Virus record (IMG/VR): IMGVR_UViG_3300009431_000096
Location: 1-29,836 of that record
Length of the DNA: 29,836 nucleotides
Source: a virus
Reading direction: 5' to 3' (one strand)
Under the pieces are notes generated by a model that was given only the letters and a program-made list of their open reading frames with translations, did no database searches and had not been told where the DNA came from. Both the position numbers and the translations under genes were made by a program. Numbering within the stretch: the first letter of the stretch is position 1; every line of letters starts with the position of its first letter. Of the stretch, positions 21,609 to 29,125 are shown piece after piece.

Positions 21609-24165
21609 AGGACCAGACGCACCTAAGCAGGATAAGAAACCTCTTGACGATAGTAAAACTAAGCCATCCGTACGAGGCACTCTAGCTCCGTACGTACTAG
21701 GAACGATAAGAGTAGGACCTATCTTTGGTGCAGTCTTTGGCAGGACTACATACGAGGTACAGATCTCCGAAGGAGGAGGAGGAGGCGGAGGTAAGGGCGG
21801 AAGCCCTCCAGAACCGGAACCCCAATTGGAGACTCGATATAGAGAAAAGGGATGGCATATAATATCGATAGGTAAAGGTAGAAGCATCCGTGTCATAGAC
21901 ACCGACGGAGTGGCTACGGGCGAGATCACCAGAGCTTCGTTTCCTTCAGGGTCTACAGTATCAGCTAACGCTTTAGGAAGCTTTAAAGTCTACTGGGGTG
22001 AGGACTCACAACCGGTCAATAATAGTTTAAGTAACTTCTTAGGAGTTGCTTCCACATGGCCTCACATGTTTTACTTAGTATGGGAGCCTAGAGAATTAGG
22101 TACGAGTGCCACATGGCCTTCTCAGGAATTCGAAATAGAGGTGGAGACACAATTCGATACTGTGGGAGGTAAGCCGGCATATATCCGTACAAACGGATAC
22201 GAGGAGACCGACATCTCTATGACCCACGCTGATAGTTCAGATCCTTTTTTCTATACAACTGATACAAGAGCAGCTGACTTCAGAGCAGGATACGTATTAT
22301 CTAATGCTTCGATAGGATATGAAGCAACTATTCAGAAGGTTGAAGTCAACGGTCCAGGGTGGGACGTATACACAGAGATATTCGCCCCTTTTACAGGTAC
22401 GAACGGGGATTACCAAGTTACAGGCAAGGCGAAATCAGGAGTCAATCCTGCTGCCGCACTTTGGCAGATGCTATTCGAGCCCTATCCGTTCGGGCTGGGA
22501 TGGAGTCAAGCCCTATTCGAGTTGTCCGATTTTACAACACTCGCAGAACTATTTGCTGAAGACGGAGACGAGCCTTATCCTTGTACACTCAACCTGTCAG
22601 CAGGAAAGAGCTTTAAAGACGGCATAGGCATGGTGATGGAAGATGCAGGTATTGGATGGTGGAAGGACAGTACAACAGGTAAATACAGGTTTTCAGCTAT
22701 AAGGGAGCAGGCGGACACATTTGAAATAACAGCCAGCCAATACTCAGCCAGCGACTTGGATCTATCTTACGACTACGCAACGCTGGCCCCTAAAAGCACA
22801 GTATATGCCTTTGACGATAGGAACAGGAAGTTCACAAGATCCACTATAAGGGAGAGTGATGACGGGGCTTATCAGTTTTCCGAGGACCCAAACACCGCGA
22901 AGGTCGATTTAGTGACCGCCACAGATTACAGTACAGCATCTATTATAGCATCGAGAAGAAGTCAGGAGAAGACGGATCAAGAAGAAATCCCTCTGAACCT
23001 TCCGCGAGAGCTAATAGACATAGATATGAATGGCCTATACCCTATAGAAGGTCTCCCCGGTAAATACAGGGTAAAGACAAAGAACTATGATTTAGGGTCA
23101 GGCACGGTTAAGTCTACTTTTATAAAAGATGTATATTCGATTAATAATCAGTTCGTAGAAATAGATCAAGATATAATACAGGCGGGACTTCTCGGACCGT
23201 ACCCAGATCCTCAAGTAGGTATATTCGAACCGAGCAGGATGGTTAACATAGACAAGAACGGTGTACTGGTCACGAAGACTAGAGCACATTCACTTATCAC
23301 AACCAGCGATCTTACAATGAGTCCGGATAACACCACTTATACGACCGTGGTAGGTAGCGGAGGGTACTGTACAGGAGGTAAGCTCTTAGACGATTTACCA
23401 GATACTGATCCCGTACTCATAGAGACCGGTCCCGTTATATCTAACGTAGGTCCAGACATCTTAAATGTGGCAGACTTGAGTTCCAGCGAAGAACTGTGGA
23501 GAACAGGATCTCAGATATGTATAATCAATGGCGAGGTATTCTACTTGAGAAACATGACAGTAATCTCTGAGGGACAGTACAGACTCGAAGGACTCATAAG
23601 AGCGAGAGCAGGAACATCTATAGGAGACCATGCCGCAGGAGATGATGTGTACATAATGCCGTCGAATCTCTTTGTAGCATCTAAACCTACTTTCCTTGTG
23701 AACGGATCTACGGTGTATGTAAAAACACTTCCTCGGACTTCAAGAGGTAGAATAGATTCAGATGACGTAACTCCTGTAAGTCTCACATATCAGGGAGGAG
23801 GATATAGACCTCTACCCGCTTCTAACCTGAACACCACCAATATGTCTAAGCATTGGATTGCAGGACAGGACGCCTCTCTTAGATGGAGCTATAAAAATGG
23901 AATCGCAGAGACCGGAGCAGGGAGACTGTTGCCAGGAGAGGTTGGAGTTCCTGCCACGTTTGAAGGAACTTTCACACTGATAATAACAGACGGTGTAGAT
24001 ATAAAGAGGACTGAATCGGGACTGACAGACCCTAACTACACCTATAGCAATGCAGATATTGTATCTGATTTCGGGGTGGAACCTCCGAGCTTTAATGCTA
24101 TAGTAATTAGCGAGTTAAATGGACTAACATCTACGCAAGTAGAAGTTACAATTACTAAGTACTAG
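21598..24165 (+). CDS. Tail tip protein J-like (central tip/receptor-binding fibre)
   Basis: The 855-residue protein starts inside the end of the peptidase gene. The N-terminal segment with PYVLGTIRVGPIFGAVFGR, a Gly7 loop and YREKGWHIISIGKGRSIRVI is typical for the gpJ/gene-transfer-agent gene 15 class. The middle (about 280-500) holds AALWQMLFEPYPFGLGW and GMVMEDAGIGWWKDSTTGKYRF, a phage-tail hub pattern. The end is beta-rich with fibronectin-like stretches (TFTLIITDGVDIKRT, TQVEVTITKY). It is shorter than lambda J (1132 residues), so a receptor-binding region may be reduced or located in the separate reverse-strand fibre genes. Confidence 0.8.
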   Translation: MGSKGPDAPKQDKKPLDDSKTKPSVRGTLAPYVLGTIRVGPIFGAVFGRTTYEVQISEGGGGGGGKGGSPPEPEPQLETRYREKGWHIISIGKGRSIRVIDTDGVATGEITRASFPSGSTVSANALGSFKVYWGEDSQPVNNSLSNFLGVASTWPHMFYLVWEPRELGTSATWPSQEFEIEVETQFDTVGGKPAYIRTNGYEETDISMTHADSSDPFFYTTDTRAADFRAGYVLSNASIGYEATIQKVEVNGPGWDVYTEIFAPFTGTNGDYQVTGKAKSGVNPAAALWQMLFEPYPFGLGWSQALFELSDFTTLAELFAEDGDEPYPCTLNLSAGKSFKDGIGMVMEDAGIGWWKDSTTGKYRFSAIREQADTFEITASQYSASDLDLSYDYATLAPKSTVYAFDDRNRKFTRSTIRESDDGAYQFSEDPNTAKVDLVTATDYSTASIIASRRSQEKTDQEEIPLNLPRELIDIDMNGLYPIEGLPGKYRVKTKNYDLGSGTVKSTFIKDVYSINNQFVEIDQDIIQAGLLGPYPDPQVGIFEPSRMVNIDKNGVLVTKTRAHSLITTSDLTMSPDNTTYTTVVGSGGYCTGGKLLDDLPDTDPVLIETGPVISNVGPDILNVADLSSSEELWRTGSQICIINGEVFYLRNMTVISEGQYRLEGLIRARAGTSIGDHAAGDDVYIMPSNLFVASKPTFLVNGSTVYVKTLPRTSRGRIDSDDVTPVSLTYQGGGYRPLPASNLNTTNMSKHWIAGQDASLRWSYKNGIAETGAGRLLPGEVGVPATFEGTFTLIITDGVDIKRTESGLTDPNYTYSNADIVSDFGVEPPSFNAIVISELNGLTSTQVEVTITKY

Positions 24166-24173
24166 GAGAAAGC

Positions 24174-24509
24174 ATGGCCAGACCGGAAAGAATCGTCATA
24201 ACAGACGGACAACAAGCATGGGACGGAGAAGTAGATCTCAATTTCGAACAGCTTACAGATGCCCCGATGCCTATGTATTTCGCGGCAGATCTAAGCTCTT
24301 TGAATACGGACTTCTCTCCTGCGAATTACGATCAGTGCCTCGCACTTATAGGTACAGTGCTCTACATAAGCGATGGAGCTACTTGGGAAGTATATCGTGA
24401 AGGTGTTTTTGTGGCCGACTCTACGGCAGCAACGGTATCTGAACTAGCAACAGACTTTAACACTTTACTTGCATCTCTACAAGGTGCAGGTATAATGGCT
24501 ATATCATAG
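24174..24509 (+). CDS. Small tail-tip-associated protein, paralog of the inverted gene at 5219
   Basis: The 111-residue protein follows the J-like gene with GGAGA upstream. It contains the motifs NFEQLTDAPMP, YDQCLALIGTVLYISDGATW and an Ala/Leu-rich helical end (ELATDFNTLLASLQGAG). All three recur in the reverse-strand gene at 5219-5566. It has no recognised enzyme motif. Following J immediately, it may attach to or help fold the tip; this is inference from order. Confidence 0.75.
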   Translation: MARPERIVITDGQQAWDGEVDLNFEQLTDAPMPMYFAADLSSLNTDFSPANYDQCLALIGTVLYISDGATWEVYREGVFVADSTAATVSELATDFNTLLASLQGAGIMAIS

Positions 24510-24519
24510 GAGGCGTCTA

Positions 24520-25950
24520 ATGAAGGCACAACACATAAATACATCAGGTGAATCTAGCAAAGATCCCAAAGGTACAAGAGCAGGGGTGTATTCTGCGCCT
24601 TCCTATGATCTTTTTAACGGAGCGACCCAGAACATCCTACAGGGGATAAATCAGGCAGAGCCTCCTGAAAGTAATCAGGGGAACAGCACAGGAATCAACA
24701 GGAACAACTACCAAGTAATTCCTCAACCCTTTTCATTCTGTAAAACAATTGCATTGAAGGATATAAGTACCCACCACGCAGCCTGTATCCAATCCAAGAA
24801 ATACTCTACCGTAGGATTAGGATTCTATGGAGAAGATGAGATCAGTGGCTCAGATACTACGATATCCGATTTAGAGAGCGAGATAGCTCAAGCTCAGAAA
24901 AATACTACGGTGAGAGATGTTGTAAGCTTACTTACAGGAAACCAGAAGGTCAATTCTAAAGTAGATGATTTACTGGACCCTCTTACATATTTCGGTTTCC
25001 AAAACGAACTCATGGACATGACTGAAGACTTCATGGACGTAGGTACTGGATATCTTGAAGTAGCACGAGACTCCGAAGAGAATATAACAGGAATACGCCA
25101 TGTACCCGTAGCTGACTTGAGGCCGGTTATTCAAGGCCCTAATCTGTTCTACCTATACAAGAATCCTAACGGCACAGATCGCTATTTTGCTATGTACGGC
25201 CAGAAGGATTGGCTAATGGCGAACTACCCAGGAGGAGGTACAGGCCAGATTACAAGGGAAGAGGTCTCAGAGATCATTCCTTTCTTGATGCCTTCGAACA
25301 GGGTTAAATTTTACGGATATCCGGACTGGCTATCAGCAGTTGTTGACATTGATCTAACCGCCATGTCCAAGCAATATAAGGCAGACTTCTACTCTAATCG
25401 TGGAGTGTTGGATTTCATGGTAAGTGTTACAGGAACGTCTATGGACGATAAACAGTGGAGTACTCTGGAGGGGATTGTGAAAGGGTCTGTGGGAGCAGGC
25501 AGGAACTTCAAGTCCGGAGTTCTTAACGTCTCTAATGAGAATGCTAAGGTACAAGTAGACAAGCTTGCGATGGATATGAATACTGAAGAGCAGTTCGCGA
25601 AAGACAATGAGGTTCTTTCTCAAAACATAGTATCAGCTCACCGTGTTCCGCCTCTTTTGGCGAACATCCTTATACCGGGAAAACTTGGAGCAAGTAATGA
25701 GTTTGTAAATGCTTTAATAGGCTATCAGCTTCTAGTGATCGGTCCCTATCAGCAAATCATCCAGAGCCAGCTAGGAAGGACTCTGGGGGATCAAGAACAC
25801 AACGGCGGACTTGATCTATCAGCAGACAGCTTTAGATTAAGAACACTCACTAGTCAGATTAATATAACAGGACTAGATGCAGTTAGCCGGTCAAGGTCGG
25901 AAGCAGTTACGGAGGAAGACAGAGACTTCAGCGAGGGAGTTCTCGAATAG
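24520..25950 (+). CDS. Portal protein, HK97/PBSX-like
   Basis: The 476-residue protein has AGGAGG overlapping the preceding stop. Portal signatures include DISTHHAACIQSKKYSTVGLG (about 82-102), GTGYLEVARDSEENITGI (about 175-192), the clip/stem run VKFYGYPDWLSAVVDIDLT and SVTGTSMDDKQWSTLE, and the tunnel-loop region SAHRVPPLLANI. Twelve copies would form the DNA channel on which terminase docks. The length and motifs fit the phage portal family. Its position after the tail tip genes, about 19 kb from terL, is unusual, as portal normally follows terminase. Confidence 0.88.
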   Translation: MKAQHINTSGESSKDPKGTRAGVYSAPSYDLFNGATQNILQGINQAEPPESNQGNSTGINRNNYQVIPQPFSFCKTIALKDISTHHAACIQSKKYSTVGLGFYGEDEISGSDTTISDLESEIAQAQKNTTVRDVVSLLTGNQKVNSKVDDLLDPLTYFGFQNELMDMTEDFMDVGTGYLEVARDSEENITGIRHVPVADLRPVIQGPNLFYLYKNPNGTDRYFAMYGQKDWLMANYPGGGTGQITREEVSEIIPFLMPSNRVKFYGYPDWLSAVVDIDLTAMSKQYKADFYSNRGVLDFMVSVTGTSMDDKQWSTLEGIVKGSVGAGRNFKSGVLNVSNENAKVQVDKLAMDMNTEEQFAKDNEVLSQNIVSAHRVPPLLANILIPGKLGASNEFVNALIGYQLLVIGPYQQIIQSQLGRTLGDQEHNGGLDLSADSFRLRTLTSQINITGLDAVSRSRSEAVTEEDRDFSEGVLE

Positions 25951-25971
25951 ATAACCATAAGGAGAAGTACC

Positions 25972-26220
25972 ATGAGTCAAAAATACCAGATTGGAGAAGA
26001 GTTGGAAGTACTCGGCAAGAAAGCCGTGATAGCAAAGATAGAGATGAGTCCTGATATGTCCGAAGTAAAGTATTATGCATGCGCTCCTACCCTAGAAGAG
26101 GCGCTGACAGATGGGCCTATGCGACTTATCGTATTCTCTCAGAAGGTAGATAATTGGGAACTACTAGCTGAGAATGCAGAGCTGTTCCTATCCAACCTAT
26201 CTAAGAAGGCCAAAGGATAA
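25972..26220 (+). CDS. Unknown small protein after the portal
   Basis: The 82-residue protein has AAGGAGA upstream and ends overlapping the next gene by one base (TAATG). It has an alternating beta start (EELEVLGKKAVIAKIEM), YYACAPTLEEAL and a helical Leu/Asn-rich end. I do not recognise it; its coupling to the portal operon suggests a head-assembly accessory role. Confidence 0.65.
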   Translation: MSQKYQIGEELEVLGKKAVIAKIEMSPDMSEVKYYACAPTLEEALTDGPMRLIVFSQKVDNWELLAENAELFLSNLSKKAKG

Positions 26221-26762
26221 TGAATCCTCGTAGACCGTTTCTACCACAATTCACGCCGTCCGCTCTTCGGGCGGCTTTAAACTACTGCAATACTGCCACG
26301 AACATCCCTAGCGACGATATAAGACTATCTATGAATCCGATAGAAGATGGACCCCTGCGAGGCAGGTTGAATGTCCCGCTCTATTGGGCTAAGTGGTACC
26401 ACGACGGAAGACGCGCCATAAGCCTGCCGAATAGTAGAGCTAAGGGCCCTATGATCTACTATAAGAATCCTCTGAACGATCCGAGGCTAGGGGGTTATGG
26501 GCCTTTTCGGTATCCCGTGACAGAGAAGACTAGAAGGAGGCTGACCTCGAAAGAGATAAGCAGAGACAGAAAGGCAGGTAAGATAGTTGTAACTTATAAG
26601 GTAGGAAAAACGGAAGGGAACCCCTTCTTTTCGGATACAGGGGGTATGCAGGGATTTGACAGGGAGCTCGATAAACTGGCTCAAAAAGAAACCGACAGCT
26701 ACGTTAGGGCTAAACTCGCAGGTGCCGGTATGTTAGATAAAAAGATTAAAGTAACTATTTAA
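26220..26762 (+). CDS. Unknown protein, possibly a neck/tail-completion factor of the HK97 gp10 type
   Basis: This basic 180-residue protein is the last + strand gene and overlaps the convergent lipase gene by 8 bases. Residues 54-68 read PLYWAKWYHDGRRAI, reminiscent of the Y-A-x-x-V-x-x-G core of gp10-like neck proteins, and NPFFSDTGGMQGFDREL (138-154 region) resembles their PF-x-x-P-A end. The match is loose. It could equally be an unrelated DNA-associated protein, given its Arg and Lys content. Confidence 0.5.
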   Translation: MNPRRPFLPQFTPSALRAALNYCNTATNIPSDDIRLSMNPIEDGPLRGRLNVPLYWAKWYHDGRRAISLPNSRAKGPMIYYKNPLNDPRLGGYGPFRYPVTEKTRRRLTSKEISRDRKAGKIVVTYKVGKTEGNPFFSDTGGMQGFDRELDKLAQKETDSYVRAKLAGAGMLDKKIKVTI

Positions 26763-27369
26763 GATTCAAGTTACGGGTCAGGTCTACGTAATTTGATATA
26801 CTGTGAGCAGACGCTGCAAATACTTTACAGTTCCATACTTTCTTTATATATTTCTTGGGTTTCGTATACCCAAAGAAAGGAACCCACGTCACTCGATCCA
26901 TTCCGTGTTCAACAAGAAGGAGCTTACCTCCTGTATCTGTAACAAGGTTCTGACAGAACTCTTTATCTCCTACCCTAGGAGATCCGAACGTGATGCAGGA
27001 ACAATCGCCATCATACATTGTTGCAAGGATCTGAGCCACGGCTCCTCCGAGACTGTGACCGGTAAATACTACAGGAACCTCCGTCTTAGCCAACTTGGAC
27101 ACAATCTGAGGAAAAATGCTCTCGCAACACTGTTTGAATCCTGAGTGGATGCCCCCTTCCGGAGTACTGGACTGAGTCCTCTTCAAGTCCTGTTTAACAT
27201 CCTTCCATGAACTGGTTCCTCTTACGGCCACTATAGTCTGTTTAGAGAAGTGCTCTATATATACCTCGGTATCAGTCTCCGTGTTTTTAAGGGAGTACTT
27301 TCTATAAGCATCCCTGGAGGCCTCCGCGCACCTCCTTACGGTCAGCGGAGTTATGTCTACGATACTCAT
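26755..27369 (-). CDS. Class 3 lipase-like alpha/beta hydrolase
   Basis: The 204-residue protein has the full class 3 lipase pattern: TIVAVRGTSSWKDVKQDL (oxyanion region, 45-62), GGIHSGFKQC (72-81), the nucleophile elbow FTGHSLGGAVAQ with Ser106, ITFGSPRVGDKEF (126-138), a likely acid Asp158 in HGMDRVTWVP, and His189 in AHSISNYVDL. The catalytic triad is therefore complete. No signal peptide is seen, so it would act in the cytoplasm or be freed at lysis. Its start overlaps the lipoprotein stop by ATGA (27366-27369). It may damage host membrane lipids during release, but it could also act on an unknown ester. Confidence 0.88.
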   Translation of the reverse strand: MSIVDITPLTVRRCAEASRDAYRKYSLKNTETDTEVYIEHFSKQTIVAVRGTSSWKDVKQDLKRTQSSTPEGGIHSGFKQCCESIFPQIVSKLAKTEVPVVFTGHSLGGAVAQILATMYDGDCSCITFGSPRVGDKEFCQNLVTDTGGKLLLVEHGMDRVTWVPFFGYTKPKKYIKKVWNCKVFAASAHSISNYVDLTRNLNLK

Positions 27370-27521
27370 TGTCCTACCTTGAATATACTTAGTTCTTTTC
27401 CTCCACTAAACTCATTAAACCCGTAATGTTCTTTAATGAGTTCTCCTGTCTCAGGGTCGTACTCTTTGTGTACACAACATCCAGACAGAAGTAGCAGAGA
27501 GAGTAGTGTTAGATATTTCAT
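27366..27521 (-). CDS. Small lipoprotein, o-spanin (Rz1)-like
   Basis: I chose the ATG at 27521 because it forms an ATGA overlap with the upstream gene's stop and opens a clean lipoprotein signal: MKYLTLLSLLLLSGC, lipobox L-S-G-C with Cys15. A longer in-frame start at 27557 would bury the signal. The mature peptide of about 37 residues is short and polar. A small outer-membrane lipoprotein encoded directly after a small single-span membrane protein resembles Rz/Rz1 spanin pairs, though proline richness typical of Rz1 is missing. The role is inferred from topology and order. Confidence 0.7.
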   Translation of the reverse strand: MKYLTLLSLLLLSGCCVHKEYDPETGELIKEHYGFNEFSGGKELSIFKVGQ

Positions 27522-27745
27522 AGCTCGACTGGCTCCTGATAATCTGCACTTATCCATTTTGCATGAAAAACTGACTTAGTAAGTGGCATAGCCCGTTGTG
27601 AATCGTTAAACTCTTTACGTAGTGTTTTGATCTCTTCAATCCCCGGATTGATCATAAGACTCGCGACGGTAAATGTTCCTGCTGCCCCCATCCCGAACAT
27701 GGTTAATATTAGCGCTCCCAACGCTATAAGGTTTGATGTTTTCAT
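27518..27745 (-). CDS. Small single-span membrane protein, possible i-spanin or holin
   Basis: The ATG at 27745 is preferred over 27772 because AAAGGAG lies just upstream. The 75-residue product has a basic N-terminus, one membrane segment (about residues 5-30), a short charged helix (IEEIKTLRKEFNDSQRA) and a C-terminal tail with PLTKSVFHAKWIS. That tail is encoded by a perfect 40-base repeat shared with the next gene upstream. The stop overlaps the lipoprotein start as ATGA. Topology fits an inner-membrane spanin partner or a holin; no family match is claimed. Confidence 0.65.
   Translation of the reverse strand: MKTSNLIALGALILTMFGMGAAGTFTVASLMINPGIEEIKTLRKEFNDSQRAMPLTKSVFHAKWISADYQEPVEL
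27549..27588. repeat. 40-base perfect direct repeat, copy 1
   Basis: This 40-base stretch is identical to 27810-27849 and in the same orientation. Both copies are read in the same frame on the minus strand and encode PLTKSVFHAKWIS near the C-terminus of two different proteins. Confidence 0.95.
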
Positions 27746-27775
27746 TCTCTTCTCCTTTTGTGGTTTTGGCACTTT

Positions 27776-28207
27776 TTACGGCTCCGTGGTTTGGTTTATG
27801 TATTTGTCGCTTATCCATTTTGCATGAAAAACTGACTTAGTAAGTGGCAGCCCGTGATCAGCGTTGAATTTCTTAACAGTCTCCCAAGGTGCTCCTTTCC
27901 AAGCACAATTGGGAGGGGTGTTCCTAACCACAGCACAACAACGAATAAGAACAGTTTCTCCGTCAAGAGATATTCGACTCACATTGCCTTCTGGAAAAGC
28001 ATCGCTGTATTTTTGGTCTTCGTTAAACATCTTATCATAATCAGCAACAGGAACTTCAACACCACCCAAGAAATTCTCAAGAGGTGTATCAGTTTCTAAA
28101 TGACCCTCAACAGAATGGTCGTCGTCACAAGTGCATTCAGATTTCAGCGATACTATTCTGCATTTATGCTCCACTTCTTCTATGTAATTCAGTTTTGAGC
28201 AATCCAT
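27776..28207 (-). CDS. Unknown 143-residue protein sharing a C-terminal tail with its neighbour
   Basis: AAAGGA lies eight bases before the ATG at 28207. The protein is acidic and Cys-containing (CRIVSLKSECTCDDDHS near residues 16-32, RCC at 89-91, C101). It has no signal peptide or membrane segment. The last 30 residues, KKFNADHGLPLTKSVFHAK and WISDKY, align with KEFNDSQRAMPLTKSVFHAK and WISADY in the membrane protein encoded downstream. I do not recognise the rest. Being in the same operon as lysis-like genes, it may regulate or bind the same partner through the shared tail. Confidence 0.65.
   Translation of the reverse strand: MDCSKLNYIEEVEHKCRIVSLKSECTCDDDHSVEGHLETDTPLENFLGGVEVPVADYDKMFNEDQKYSDAFPEGNVSRISLDGETVLIRCCAVVRNTPPNCAWKGAPWETVKKFNADHGLPLTKSVFHAKWISDKYINQTTEP
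27810..27849. repeat. 40-base perfect direct repeat, copy 2
   Basis: This is the second copy of the 27549-27588 repeat, 261 bases away. Flanking bases diverge at once on the 5' side of the plus strand; on the other side both copies run into a GCCCGT motif, offset by two bases. Confidence 0.95.
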
Positions 28208-28229
28208 TGTTTTGTCCTTTGTTTTATTA

Positions 28230-29117
28230 TTACGATGGTTGACCGATAGCCGCTAGAAACGCTGGAGAAAACTTGCTTTCGTCTACTAAAAGAATGTCCA
28301 AAGTAGACCATATATTCATACCTGTAGATGTACTTTCAACGCATATCCGAACATCTGTTTTAGCTGGAATTATATCAGGAAAGCTTCTAGTATCTTGATA
28401 TGTGGAAGAGCCATTAATGGACAGTGTTAGTTTTTTCTTTATCTTAAACACTTTGCCAAATCTTCGAGATTTATAACATAGATCTGCTAGTTCAGATGTT
28501 GTTGAGCCACCGCCCTCAAGCCCTGCACCAATCTCACCGCGATACAAAAAACCGACTTTACCGGCTGGTATAGTGTACAATGCCATGAGTGTTTGATTGT
28601 TCCCGTTTGTTATTATAGCTCTTCGTTCTGTTGTTGGTGGTACCCCGCCTACTGGTGCAGGATTTATACCTGCATAAACATTACCAACTATATCAACATT
28701 TCCTTCGTTTTCCATCCTGTAAACTCTCCACAATGCAGTGGGTAGTGTTACTGGTGTTTGACCTGTTAAGGTTACAGTTTGAACAACTTCAACTCCGTTT
28801 ATATCCAGTCCTGTGACAGAAACATCCATCGTGTCTGCAGTTGAACTAGATGACAAATAAGCAATAGGGTTAGTGCCGTCTAAATCATAAATATATTCTG
28901 TTTTATTTTCCCAAACATCAATAGGTGGATCGCCTGACCCAACATTACCTACCCAACCGAATTTATCGATAGCGCTTACACCATCTATTTCTCCTTGATT
29001 TATTGCAAGTTCATACAGTTTAGAAACGTTAACAAAATTATAAAAATCATCTTCTGTTTTTGTTGCTTCTATGTCCAGGTCGCTACCGAATGCATTTTTT
29101 ACTTTTATTGCTGTCAT
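28230..29117 (-). CDS. Beta-rich virion structural protein, possible head or tail fibre
   Basis: AGGAGA lies just before the ATG at 29117. The 295-residue protein has a helical start, then VSAIDKFGWVGNVGSGDPPIDVWENKTEYIY, TADTMDVSVTGLDINGVEVVQTVTLTGQTPVTLP and a late QTLMALYTIPAGKVGFLY. This succession (G-x-x-x-x-x-D-VW, then an x-V-x-G-L-D-x-x-x-x-E-x-x-x-T-V-T-L-x-G-x-x-P-V run, then M-A-x-Y-T-(V/I)-P-A-G-K) is one I associate with structural proteins of marine podo- and siphoviruses. It follows another fibre-like gene in the same operon. The exact particle location is unknown. Confidence 0.6.
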   Translation of the reverse strand: MTAIKVKNAFGSDLDIEATKTEDDFYNFVNVSKLYELAINQGEIDGVSAIDKFGWVGNVGSGDPPIDVWENKTEYIYDLDGTNPIAYLSSSSTADTMDVSVTGLDINGVEVVQTVTLTGQTPVTLPTALWRVYRMENEGNVDIVGNVYAGINPAPVGGVPPTTERRAIITNGNNQTLMALYTIPAGKVGFLYRGEIGAGLEGGGSTTSELADLCYKSRRFGKVFKIKKKLTLSINGSSTYQDTRSFPDIIPAKTDVRICVESTSTGMNIWSTLDILLVDESKFSPAFLAAIGQPS

Positions 29118-29125
29118 AATATCTC

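Noticed and set aside
21770-21800. GGA-rich microsatellite in the J-like gene as a phase-variable tract
   Set aside because: The units are codon-sized, so slippage would only change loop length; Gly loops at this position are ordinary in J-like proteins.
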